Part shown: positions 51,090-63,255 of the stretch, one piece after another | Numbering within the stretch: the first letter of the stretch is position 1 | How the letters are laid out: each line of letters opens with the position of its first letter | NCBI RefSeq assembly: GCF_021155775.2 | Contig: NC_060233.1 | Span: forward strand, 25,647,456 to 25,711,455 | DNA from: Neodiprion pinetum | Taxonomy: Eukaryota > Arthropoda > Insecta > Hymenoptera > Diprionidae | Direction: 5' to 3' | Length of the DNA: 64,000 nt | The notes under the pieces: model-generated | What the model saw: the letters and a program-made list of their open reading frames with translations, nothing else | The model's database searches: none | Told to the model about the DNA's origin: nothing | Program-made: the position numbers and the translations under genes

Positions 51090-54000
51090 CGTTGATCCTA
51101 CAAAAATTTCGGACCTCTGTCTATTTTGGTTTTCAAATAAATCGAAAAAACGTAAAATCAGAAAATAATTTTTTTTCGCAAAAACGGCTTAACCTATTTC
51201 AATGAAATTTCGATATATTATAGAGGTATACGAAGGTTGTACTCGTGAAAAATAACAGCTCATAATTTTTATAACGATCATTAGAAACAGGTGATTTTTT
51301 CCGAAATTATTTTTTTTCTCTTTATGATAACGTTCCAGAACAATTTTTTTGTCTTCTTTGGTGTAGAATAACCCCTTAAATCTTTAAATTGATCAGAAGG
51401 GTATACCATATCGAATAGAAATAAGAACCAATTTTTTTTTTTAATAATCCATTTATTCCACTGTTGATAACTTCGTAACAACAGAAACGAAGCTTATTTG
51501 ATTAATTTATGAGTGCGAATAACATTAAATATTATATTACAAACAATGATGTGAAAACAATTTTTTTTTAATCAATATATTGAAATATTCAAAAATGAAT
51601 TATAAATTGTGTTGAAATGTTAATAATTTTATTCAAAATAAATAACCTTTTGCATTTGAAAACAAGAATATAAATATTATTTCAATCAGATTCAATTTTA
51701 ATTTTTTATTCAATTAAACTAAGATTTAGAGAATATTATAAGGATTCCCGCTCGATTATAATTAATTATCAGTCTGTTCGGTAACCGTAAGAAAGTATTA
51801 AACACGTATAAGTAGATAGACGCGGGGATGTTATATGATAAAGATATTAATCTTATAAGTAGGTAGAAACGTTGATTTTAATAAATAAACATATTGCAGC
51901 ATTAGTGTGTATAAACAGTGTTACCAGCATTAGGAAAACAGAGTCCAGTCAATCGCCTCCATTTTGGCCGCTATTTTCTGATGAACCGAAATCGCGGTTA
52001 TAAATAAACATATTACAATCTAATTCTTAATGATTACTAATTGTTGACATTAAATGCAAGTTTTGTTTGAATTTTGAATAAAAATATATCCACGTTTAAA
52101 AGTTCATAATCCGAGTCGTTCCGTTTATTCGAAATTGATAAAAAAAAGTATCGAGTACTCCGAAAAATATAGATGCTAAAGATTTTTCGACAGTCTTTAA
52201 ACGTGCAATTGTAGTTGATGATGTTGTGTGACCAAATGGCTGGGTAATGAAATGTAAGAGAATAAAAATTGATGATGAGGAGCAGGCAGAGTCTTTGGGA
52301 GATGAATCATCTTCGGATACATTTGAGTTATTAGAAAAAACTGAATCAAGCTTATCATCGGTGAGTGAAGCTCTGATGATCCATCGTTTAATCTGAATGT
52401 TGTACGAAATGATACCGAGTGTATTGAAGTTCAAATCAAAAGAACTGTTATAGCTCATAAATATTATCGTGTATGTTTTGCTCCAAATAGAAATCTAGCA
52501 GTTGTTACTCAAATTGCTCGTATGCAATCCATGATTATACGACGGATTATGAAGATCTCTATCAATTAAAAGTTCATTGTAATTTGAGCATTTTGAGGTC
52601 AACGGAGTTAACGAAAATTATGGAAAGCTTTCCTGCTGAATGTGACGTATTGATACGCTGATCGATAAGATGGATGATTTCCGTATTCTTGATGAACAAT
52701 TCGAGATTTATTAACACCAATGAAAAATGCAGATTCTCGTACTGTAACTCAAGCTTTTATTGTATTTTTATTTAAACTTCGTGCCGGCAATTCAAACAAG
52801 TTGATGTCAGTTACTTTACAATTAGGAGATGAGCAGTTGGTTTCAAAATATTGTGAACAAGTGATGCAATCATTCGAAAAAGATGCATTATCTAGTTACT
52901 TCGGTTTTTGATCTATGTCCAGAAAATAACGATCTCATTCAGGATAATTCAACACTATTAGTAAAACGTGTGTACGATGATTTTAATGATAAGCTTGTTT
53001 TGATTTGTGATGGAACATATGCTCGCCATTGGAAGAACTCTAATAACGAATATCAAAGCAAGTCTTTTTCTGGACAAAAAAAAAAAAAAGTACCACTACG
53101 TAAACCTTTTACTATTTGTACAACAAGTAGATACATAGTTGATAAGTTAGAGCCATATTATGCCAACCTAAATGATGCTGCTATAATGAAAAAAATTATT
53201 GGAACCGGGTGACGCTTTTGTTGTTGACCGAGGATCGCGTGACGTTCAAGAGCACTTGGAAAAAAATGGTTATCGAATAATAATGTCAGCATTAAGAGGA
53301 AAGCGAAAAAACTGCTGAATTAAACGCTTCAAGATATGTGAATAAAATTCGTTGGATAGGAGAAGCAACTCACAGAATGCTGATACAAAAATATCATCCA
53401 CTTGATGAAAAATTCCACATCACTCCTGACTCGGAGTATTGAGATGAAACACACTAGCTGTTGAAGCAGCGAAATATGGTTGGCAGTGAAAAAAAACTTC
53501 CATTTCAGACAATCTCATTTTGTGATTTGATGGGATAGGAAAGGAAAGTATGTGGCAGAAAAAGACGTGAAACTTTTAATAACTGGTTCTTATCAACATA
53601 AACAATTGGCAATATCACACTGAGCAGAAGTGATAGACGAGTCGGATAATATAACTATTATGTTTGTTAGAGACGAAACCAATATACCAAAGGCTCAAGT
53701 ACAATCTAGTCATATTGTTGGAAAGGTTTATAGGTGTTTCATTGAATATAAACTAAATACGGTTGGGTGGAGTGAAATATCAAGATATTGGTGTGAATGT
53801 GCAAATGGACCTAGGACTATCGGTTGTTGTTCACACGTTGCTGCAATAATTTTTCATTTAGCATAGGAACGATATTTGTCTAAAATCTCTGGACCGGCTG
53901 CAATACCTACTCAACGCATTACGTAATAAAGATAATATTTCAACCGTTATTGACGAAGATAGCGACGAAGATTAGTCACGAAGATTAAAGGTAGTTTTAT

Positions 54001-54647
54001 TATATAAGAAATGAAAATTGATCTGATTGGATCAGTATGATGATAAATGATATTTATATTAATGTTTTCGTACGCAGAAGGAAACTTATTTCGAAAAAAA
54101 TGATTAACATCTCAATATGGTTTAAAATAAATTTTTAAATATTTCAATACTTTAATTAAAGAAATAAAAAAATAAAAAATTGTTTTCGATATTTAATGTT
54201 ATTTGCACTTATAAATTTATCAAATAAGCATTGTTTTTGTTGTTTCAAAGATACAAGGATTCAAGTAAATCGATTTTTATGTAAAAAAATTGGTTCTTAT
54301 TCTTTTTCAATATGGCGTAGCTTTCTGATCAATTTGAAGATTTGAGGGGTTATTCTAAATAAATAAAAAAAAAAAACTGAAAAAAGTTAGTTCCAAAATT
54401 GTACTAGAACGTTGTCATGAAGAAAAAAAAATAATTTCGGAAAAAATCACCTGTTTCTAATGACTGTTTTAAAGATTATGAGCTGTTATTTTTGTCGAGT
54501 ATATCCTTCATATACTTCTATAGTGTGTCAAAATTTCGTTTAAATTGGCTGAGCCATTTTTGGGACAAAAATTATTTTTTGATTTTACGTTTTTTTCGAT
54601 TTATTAAAAAACCAAAATAGATAAAGGTGTGATACTTGCAGGATTAA
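51090..54647 (+). mobile_element. ISL2EU/Harbinger-like DNA transposon, near full length
   Basis: Inverted repeats of about 540 bp (51093-51630 and 54100-54646) begin ATCCTACAA and ATCCTGCAA. They share blocks such as GATCAGAAGG/TCTGATCAATTT and the AATCACCTGTTTCTAATGA type stretch. Between them lies one plus-strand transposase gene with frameshifts (52247-53975) and an AT-rich 5' leader. This is the most complete element in the window, and the gene orientation sets the strand. The target duplication is short or lost. The family name rests on the transposase motifs and long repeats. Confidence 0.85.
52247..53975 (+). pseudogene. DDE transposase with C-terminal SWIM zinc finger, frameshifted
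   Basis: Pieces in order: an acidic N-terminal part from ATG 52247 (MKCKRIKIDDEEQAESLGDE); a middle part after a frameshift (ECIEVQIKRTVIAHKYYRVC); a helical part at 52720-52911 (SRTVTQAFIVFLFKLRAGNS); the catalytic core at 52950-53212 with LVLICDGTYARH (first Asp); VVDRGSRDVQEHLEK at about 53220-53265 (second Asp); and IRWIGEATH near 53350 (third acidic residue). The end is a SWIM-type zinc finger, YWCECANGPRTIGCCSH (53788-53838), and an acidic tail ending at TAG 53973-53975. The order matches DDE_Tnp_4-type transposases with a SWIM finger. At least five frame breaks make it inactive. Confidence 0.85.
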
Positions 54648-54904
54648 TCTTTGACTTTTTAAAATTTTCTCATATTATTTTTAAATTTTAATAAATTTAA
54701 TTTTAATTAATAATTTAAAAATAATAAATTTGGATATGTACGGTGTAGGCATACGCGGAATCGCGAAAATCCTTTAATTTTCAGGTTTTTAAGCCTTGCT
54801 ATTTACGAGAAACACGTTGATCGATTTTATCGCTTTATCAAATTGGACTTTCGCTTTCGACTTCTTAACACTTTCTGCGGCCGGACAAATATGTGTTTAT
54901 TTAT

Positions 54905-55907
54905 ACAGGATGAGTAAAAAAAAAAAAAACTTGACCGATTTAAATCGTGTATAAAATCCGAACGCGTCGATCGATTTTTAGAAGCTTTTTCTCTGCTCGA
55001 AATTAGAAGAATAAGCCTTTCACTTCACGAGTGAAAATCTAGAAAAAAAAAAAAAAAACGGGTTCTGGAAAATTACCTGTGAGGATGAAAAAAATTAATA
55101 TTAGAAAACGTTCAACTCAATTTCCACCTTAAATTGTGAATTGAAAATTAATTCTGAAATGTCAGCAATTCTTCTAGATTCTATTGACATGACATGAAAA
55201 GTTTCTTGTAATAACAGAGTCAAAACACACGCTTTAAAATTGAGATTTTGTTTTTGGGACATGATCAAAAACGTCGACTGTAAATGATGTCGAGAAGTTA
55301 CCAAAAACGATACGCCTCATATTAATGATTTGAATACTTCAGCCAACAGTTAATCAAAATTCAATCGGAATTAAATTGAGAACGAGTAAACAACAGGCAG
55401 GCGAAACGAACATTTTTAAGATTTTTTGTCACGGTGTTTTGCCTGATTTTTTTTTTAATATTGGTGAAATATCTAGCGCATCACATTTGCGGTCGAGGAA
55501 GAGCATTTTTCAATGATCTGGGAAACTTGAAGTCACGCAGCCTGTTTTTACTCTTCAGTGAAACTTTGTTAAGAGCAGCATTTATGCTCTACTTTTTCAC
55601 ATTTCGTTTCAGATTACGTGAACAGAATCTAGGAGAGTTACTAAAATCCTAGAATCAAATTTCAAATTACAATTTAAAATGGAAATTAAGTTGAACATTC
55701 CTTAATTTAATTCCTTAACACGACTTTTCAAAATCGGTTTCCTTAAAGTTTATGTCTGAGCAATAAATAAGGAGTTTTCGGATTTTCACACGAAAAATGA
55801 AAATATTATTCTTCTAATTTTGAGGAAGATGAGTTTCTGAAAATTGGTTCCCGCGTTCGGATTTTATTCACGTTTTAAATTGGTCTGGTTTTGTTGGGAC
55901 ACCCTAT
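54905..55907. mobile_element. 1-kb foldback element
   Basis: The left arm starts ACAGGATGAG. The right arm's complement starts ATAGGGTGTCCC. Both then share ATAAAATCCGAACGCG and AAATTAGAAGAATAA, giving inverted repeats of about 150-170 bp. The central part has two short frames without domains. The ACAGGGTG-type terminus is common among insect DNA elements. Confidence 0.65.
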
Positions 55908-58020
55908 GCAAAACCTTATGTGTTTTTTATGTAAACAAAAAATCTGATCTCCCCGTTTATTAAATTCATTCTCAGGTATATGCTCAGGAAGCCCTGAAAA
56001 ATAGACTATTTTAATTTTTTTCTGTCAAAAAGTAGACATTTTGTAGTATATCCCTCATCTCTTCGAAAACTTCATTAAATGCCAGAAAATGTGTAGAATA
56101 TTAAAAAAACAGATACGAAATTTTGGTTTTTCTCCGTTAATTTAGTTTTTGGAAATTGAAATATTTTCGTAAAATTTGAAAAGTTTTTTTTTTCATGAAG
56201 TTGGATTCCAAACTCTTAGAAAAAAGACTGGATAATGTCGTAAAAGCGCAAAGACTTGCTTTGAAGCAGCCTGGGGCATTATTTAAAACAAAACAGACGA
56301 ATCTGTTGACCATCTTTTTGCGTAGATACGACATTTCAATCCCGAGATAACATGGATAAAAAATTATCGGATATCGTAAACCAACAAATTTTGACTCTTG
56401 ATAATTCACAAGCGGAGACCAAAAATATTCGGGCCATTGCATGAATGATCTTAATTTAATAACATAAAATTAATTATACGGCATATTTCTAATGATTAAA
56501 ATACTTATCTCGATTAATATGCGAATTAGTAATTGTTAAATATATACGATTTTTTTTAGCAATTAAGTAATAATAATAATAAATTTAATTAATATAAAAT
56601 AATTTTTTTTTTCATTTTTGTTTTATTAAAATTTATTCTTACTTCGTGTAAAAAAACAACCCTTGAAAAAAAAATCGAAGGTGTCGAGGTCTGGAGGTGG
56701 CCCAGTTCACGCGGAAGGTTCCATATGCCGTTTTATTGTTAATAGTCACCACATTTTCGATATGCTTTAAAAATTTAATGGTATCCTCGAAATGACTGCT
56801 TTCTCAAACAAACAAAAATTGAATAATTCAGTCTTTTGGGTCTTGGCGTACACGTGATTCTAAATATAAAAAATAGTGTTTTTTGCCATTACCTAAGGAT
56901 CTACATGAGAATGAATTTCATATTCGGAAATATCGGACATGCTTATGCAAAAAACACATACAGTCATATTTTTTACGACGCAGAGTGCTAAAAATTCAAA
57001 GACCAAGTTTCAATTCATAAACGTAATAAAATGATGAACGTATTTTTTGTAAATGACGTATCCAAATTGCAGTCGGATCAAAAATTTTTACCTTAAAAGT
57101 CGAGCTCAGTCGATTGATCAGCCCGTACAAGTGTGACCGTAAAATTGAGCTCGAAGAAAGTATTTGGTAAATTCACATCTCAACTTCATTAGGACTAACA
57201 TCTAAGAATGTGTTCTACATGAGTAATTCAAATAGGACATTTATTTTTATAAAAATTATCGTTGATTTTTGCGTTTGGCGTTTCACGTGGAAAAAACCGA
57301 GTTACTTGTTTCAATGAAGTGTGAAGCGATCGCGTCCGTTCCGTGAAAGCTGAGTCTGGCTTGTTTTCGTAATCATTGTAGGTTGTCGAAATTTAATATC
57401 CATAGAAAAAGCTCACACCTTTCCTGGAGTGTCCTGTTGAAGTATGACGCTCAAAGTGTGGGATAACCAGAGGAATACGGTTGACGATAAATGATTAAGT
57501 TTCGCGAACAATTCTACTCCGAGTTTCCAAAGTACTTACATAAGTACCTACGTGTACATACGCAACTTGGAAGGTTCGCTTGTACATATGTGACTACAAG
57601 ATATATACGGCTAGTTCCGCGAACTGGATATGTAACTACAGCACCGTCTAACAGCTATCTAACGTGAGCGATGCCAGTCAGAACTAAACTTGTATGCAAC
57701 TCGAGCCGCTCGCTCGCATCCCTGCGGAATTCTGTTTACTTGAAATACTGGAAATTCTCATCTAGCACCAGCGTCTATTATATTTCTCGGGCAAGTAGGC
57801 AGAACCGCGTTTTAATGAATTCCATCCTTCCGAAAGAGCTTCGTTCGAAATGTACAATCTTTCAGAAGCTTCGCTCGAGCGTTCTTAATTATTTTACAAC
57901 CAAGTTTTGAACCAATATTTTTCCAATTTTACCAGCTGCTTTTCACGTAATTCAATTATTTGTCGATGGCAATAAATCGGATTTTTACAATTCTGATTTT
58001 TATTGAAACGGATTCGGACA
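55908..58020. other. Stretch without recognised gene
   Basis: No supported coding exon. Frames at 56137-56442 and 57671-57910 have no motif. Confidence 0.35.
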
Positions 58021-58029
58021 AATCGACCA

Positions 58030-58450
58030 ATGACAAATTTAAATTATAATCGTGTACCGGGACGATCTCTCGAAATTTGAAAATCAACCGCGCGTGCGCC
58101 AAATAATTCGATCTCATTGGCCGGCGAAATCTTCCCGCAGCCGCGCAGCGATATTCTTGTCTGCGATGCAGGCGGGCCAACGTACACGAAATATGCACGT
58201 TTGAAATTTCAAAATATTTTTTTTCCAATCTACAAGAATATGAAATAAAAAAATTTCAGTCAAATACTCCATTATTTGAGATTCTAACCTCGATAATTCG
58301 TATCAACTACTTTGCCTCCAGAAACAGGTTGACAGCTGAAACTCGGGATGGCCAGCCTGCACGAACAGCCGATACAACTCGCGCATGTGCAGTTGATTTT
58401 TAAGTTTCAAGAGATTGTCCCGGTATGAGATGAAATTTCGATAGCTACAT
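58030..58450. mobile_element. Degenerate foldback element, 400 bp
   Basis: TACCGGGACGATCTC, GAAATTTGAAAATCAAC and GCATGCGC-like blocks at 58055-58105 recur inverted at 58380-58425 (complement TACCGGGACAATCTCTTGAA). Arms are about 120-150 bp and have diverged. Confidence 0.5.
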
Positions 58451-59510
58451 AAAAACGGTTTTATCACATCAAGAGTTGAAAACTAAAGGGACGTAACTCA
58501 CTGTTGTTTATTTTCTTTGTATTCGCCGGACAAGTCCGCTTTTCTTGAATATTGTTAGTACGCCTTTATGATAGTAATGTATTGATCGTTGAAAAACCAT
58601 GTGTTAGAAACGCTATTTTGGTTCTAGCCTTTGATATCTTTCACCTCGAAAAATAGTTTATCGATTGTATGTCAATTTGTGAAAAATGCGTTTTGGCATT
58701 ATTTACGATTTTTTTTTGTCGCTATTAATAACCAATCGTTGTTTGGTAGTCGTGACATTTATTATTCCATTACAGGAATCGAAATACCAGCTTCATTAAA
58801 GTACAATATTTTACAGCTTACAATATTTTTTCCCCTTGCAAATGAAAACTTATTTCTTGCAAAGAAGTTTTCCCATAGGTTAAAATATTGTAGCTTCTTC
58901 TATTCTCTGACTGTAAAGAAGTAGCAAGTCAAAAGCGCATTGTGTGCAAGAAAAAAAAATTTACACATTGTCTTTACAGTTTGTTAAATTTGATTTCAAA
59001 ATACTCTCACTGATTTTGGTCCACAAAACTAAATTCGTTGCAGACAACTTCTGTTTCGATTCGTATTATATTCATCTTGAACCTGTTTTGTTTTTCGTCT
59101 TGCCGTGAAGTCCAGTTGCGAGATTCATTTCTTCCCACATTAGTTTCTTGTATTCAATTGATATTTAGCTTAATAAATTACGGTACAAAACTTTTTGTTC
59201 CATTATCGAGGCTACGCAGATCAAAATTCTCACAAGTTTCTGACATTACTTATTTTCTGAAGTTATTCCACATATTTTTCGCACAACTTACATTCAACAA
59301 TTTTTTAACCTTCTGCGGCAAATTTTCACCACAAACACTCACTTTGTGATTCGACTTTGCGGTTTCACAATATTTGCACAATTTTAATTGCAATGATTCA
59401 AGTGGCTGTGTCATTACAGCTGGGGCAACGTACCGTGGTTTGGAAGCCCTGATATATTTGTTGATAAATTCTGCAGTGTGATAAAAAGCTATAGAGGTGG
59501 TAGAAAACTG
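58451..59510. other. Stretch without recognised gene
   Basis: AT-rich. Frames at 58631-58924 and 59038-59349 are phenylalanine-rich chance translations. A weak hairpin (TACAATATTTTA / TAAAATATTGTA) lies at about 58801-58893. Confidence 0.35.
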
Positions 59511-60952
59511 CACTGAGAAAAGAGTCTTGTTATAGTGAACAGGATTTATTTACTGTTAAAAAAATCGTATATTTGAATATGGCGAAATAAATATTTAGAT
59601 ATAGATAAGAAATCGCGGATTTGTTTATACGTCTTTGTGTGAAACAAAGAGTTATTAATAGTTAATAAGTCATTAGTTTCTTTGGGAACAGTATCCTGTT
59701 ATATGAAACAATCGAACACAATCTTCGACTACTTAAATATTGGTACCGAATGAATATTTATTAATAGTTAATCAATCATCTATTTTATTGAAAATCCTAT
59801 TCAGTGATGGCAAACTACATGCTCGTTGCCTCGTTACCGTAATACGGATATAGCCGTTGTTACTTTTTTCAAACCGATTCACTCTGAAACGGCCGGAAAG
59901 CGCACATCGTTCTTGGAGCACGAACGTTACGTAACGTACACTTGGGGACAATGAATCTGAGACGGCTAATTTTTTACACTAGACAGTTACGTTGGCAACA
60001 CTGAGAAACCTGCAGCGCCACAGTCGGCCGAGCGCGAAACGAACTCAATCTCAATAAACGTAACATAACCCATGACCGTCGAATCTAACCTTAAATACGT
60101 GTCAATCCAACAAGTCATGATCCCTGCGGTATTCTAAGGTTAGATTCGACGGTCATGGGTTATGTTACGTTTATTGAGATTGAGTTTGTTTCGCGCTCGG
60201 CCGACTGTGGCGCTGCAGGTTTCTCAGTGTTGCCAACGTAACTGTCTAGTGTAAAAAATTAGCCGTCTCGGATTCATTGTCCCCAAGTGTACGTTTGAAT
60301 CGAATCGGTGAGACGAACGTCCGAATGTCCCCGTGTGAGTCGGAAATAAATCTTACATCGCACACACCTAACCTCGAACATAATTTCGCATTTCCGGATC
60401 AGGAATTTATAAATAAAAACACCCTGCACTAACATTTAAATATTGGAAGCAGCTCGGATAAGCCCCAAGATTGCAATATCAGTTCCGTAACATTATTGTC
60501 GCACTGTCGGACTGGCTTTTATTATAAATCAACTGCTTGGCCTACGAACTGCGGGCAAAATGTAAAGAATGTGCTTGGAAGGTGCGATTGGTGGGCTTAT
60601 GAACTTTGAATCTTCAAATAAGATTTGTTGACTGTTAATAAATCTTCATTTGTGATAACATGGTGTGAAATTCCTTACAATTAGTGCTAATTTTTTGGTA
60701 AGAGAAAAAAACAAAAATTTGAATCAATTCTCACTTTATTTGCCACAATTTTACAGTATGTTTTGAATAATATACATATTTTAGTGAGAGGTTAATATTC
60801 AATTTGCTTCAAATACTACAAAATTTCGATTTTAGTTGTGACAGCACACATATTTATTACATGTTAATAAGTTTTCTAACAGTTAAAAAATGTTTCCTGA
60901 AAATAGTCGACGAAATATATTTATCTTTTATTCCATGACTCTTTTCTCAGTG
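59511..60952. mobile_element. Candidate 1.4-kb non-autonomous element hosting a nested MITE
   Basis: A perfect 16-bp terminal inverted repeat CACTGAGAAAAGAGTC is at 59511-59526 and 60937-60952. The interior is AT-rich with repeated GTTAATAA phrases and no coding frame. MITE copy 4 sits inside it (59939-60289), so without that insertion it would be about 1.09 kb. No target duplication is obvious. The CACTGAGAAAA start is shared with the small family at 31512. Confidence 0.5.
59939..60289. mobile_element. TA-flanked foldback MITE, copy 4
   Basis: 351 bp, CACTTGGGGAC termini, TA at 59937-59938 and 60290-60291. The arms match closely over about 150 bp. It is the cleanest copy in the window, suggesting recent insertion. 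Confidence 0.9.
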
Positions 60953-62690
60953 TGGAACGGTCAATGGCTTGAGCCAAGTATTGGTATTTGTTTAGAAGAC
61001 GTATCTCCAACGTTGTGAAAGTAAACTGTACCGTGTGCCCACATGAATTCGCAGATTGAGCTTCATGTACATTGTTATCCACACATTGAGACACCGCAGC
61101 CAGCACGAAATTTGTCAAGGTGCGCTGGTGCATCAGTCGTCGATGTGCAAACGTCTAAATTGCGCGTGGTATCACGTGCATTGGGTCACTGATCGTGAAA
61201 CTCGAGCAAATAACTGATCTGCGGTATGATTCGTGATTTTAAGTTGGCAAATTTTTCCTGGGATATCAGACAATGAGATTGCTAATTTTTATTATCAGGA
61301 TTCGACATCAAGGTTTCAAGAACTTGTAATGCATGCAAAAAAGTTGCAGCTACAATGCCATGTTTATAATTAATATAACTTGTTGAAGATGTCGGCAAAA
61401 GCAGGACAATAATAGTCTAAATTCGTGGAAAGTATTCATCGGAAAAGTAATCCAATGTTAAACGTAGTAGAAAAGAATGTGCGAAACAAACGACCAAGAG
61501 GTAATTAATTAACTGCAGCTGTCGCAGTTGAGGAGCTCGTAGTATTGCAACTGAAACGAACAGCAAACGTCGCTCAGGGATCCTGTTTCGGGTATAATTG
61601 ACTTTAGTAATTATATTTGCATCATATTCCAGCTATTTCAAGGAACAACTCGGTCAATTGTATTCAACTCTGAGCGTTCAAGTGTACGATTTCACTTTGT
61701 GCAGCTTTCGAATGTGGCAGGTTTTTCACTTAACAATGTTGAATATTCGTAAACAGAGATGGTAATTTCTATTCCACGTGAAAAACTGTAAATGCCTGTA
61801 AATGAAAAAATAATCAAGCAGCGTCTGATCATTGAGAAAAATTCAATTGATTTATTTTCAAATCTTATCCATTCGAGTATTTGGTAATATTTTTCACCTA
61901 TCGACAAGGCTTACGAGGGTCAATTTTCTATGATTTGTACAGAAAAAGCCGCGTGATAATATTGACTTTATCCCCCTCTTCCTTTTTATTTTTCCGTATG
62001 AAATCTGATTTTTCATTCAGGGTGTCGCACACTTTTGCTTCGAATGATGTTGAAGTATGATATTTGTGCTTGCTGAAACTTGGAATTCAGAAGAAAACGA
62101 TTCTCGGTTTTATAAACTCATTTTGCCATTCACAAAGAAAAACTGGGATTCAGGTAAGACAAGAAACGCGGAATCGTGCATGTATTACAAAACGAAACTT
62201 TTTTCGAAAGTAATATCAAGAAATTAACCAATACAAATAATAAAACAACTCAATTGATCTATCGTTCTTCGAGTTCCATTTCCTAGGAATAGAATTCGCA
62301 AAGAAATCGCATCTTTTATACGTCTTTTGTCGTATCGCTGCTACTGTATTAAAAATTTGTTTTTCTTGTACCATAATCTTCACTTCAAGTTTGCTTTTCG
62401 AAGAAATATTTTTCCGTGGCATCCTTGTACACGTGTAGAAAGAATTATATTTAATCGAGGACGTAACATGGAGTTAATATCACCCTGATTGTGAGTGTCA
62501 AATCACATTTCATAGTAAAAACAAATGTATCAACACGCATTCTTCAGAAAGTTTTGGAATTATTACCGAGTATATGAAAGACTCAGTAAAGTTACTTGAA
62601 AATATTGATTAAGAATTTCTGTTGTCTTAAATAGGAGGTATTTGTTTAGTTTCTTCACATGATTATCGTCAATCGTGGTATGATCTTTTC
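60953..62690. other. Stretch without recognised gene
   Basis: No supported coding exon. Minus-strand frames at 60921-61133, 61692-61907 and 62216-62422 lack motifs. Confidence 0.35.
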
Positions 62691-62694
62691 AATT

Positions 62695-63255
62695 AAAGCT
62701 CAAACTTCACGATTTCGAGAGATTGGAAATTTTTTTTTATAAATCTCATAAAAAAAATATTGTTTGTTTTTTTTTTTTATAAAATATGCCGTCGGAGTTA
62801 TCGTGGTATCACATCTCGTTCCGTTTTTATTTTTTTTTTTTCAATTTGAAATTTCGTTCTGCAGAATAAGGCTTCTGTATCAGATTTTATCAGAAAACGA
62901 AGATTTCGTTAAATTTTGATTCCCTCTGGAACTCTTTCGACTTATTTTTACTATTTTGAAGACTAGGGACTATTTTTCACTCATTAACTTAATTTTACTA
63001 TTTCTCAAAATAGTAAAATTACTCGAATTAGTTTCAGAGGGAGTCAAAATTTAACGAAATCTTCCGGTCTAACTTTATACAGAAACCTTATTGTGTAGAA
63101 AGAAATTTCAAATTGAAAAAAAAAATAGACTGAGTTGTGACACGATAAATACGACGGCATGACTTGTAAAGAAAAAAAAACAATGTTATATATGAGTTTG
63201 AAAAAAAAAATAATACAATTATCGGACATCTCGATATCGTGAAATTACACCTTTA
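62695..63255. mobile_element. Near-perfect palindromic foldback, 560 bp
   Basis: The left arm (about 62695-62970) and right arm (about 62990-63255) are complementary: CTTCACGATTTCGAGA / TCTCGATATCGTGAA, ATGCCGTCG / CGACGGCAT, and GAAATTTCGTT... / ...GAAATTTC. The spacer is only about 20-30 bp, centred on TTTTACTATTTCTCAAAATAGTAAAA near 62993-63018. No coding capacity. Confidence 0.75.
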
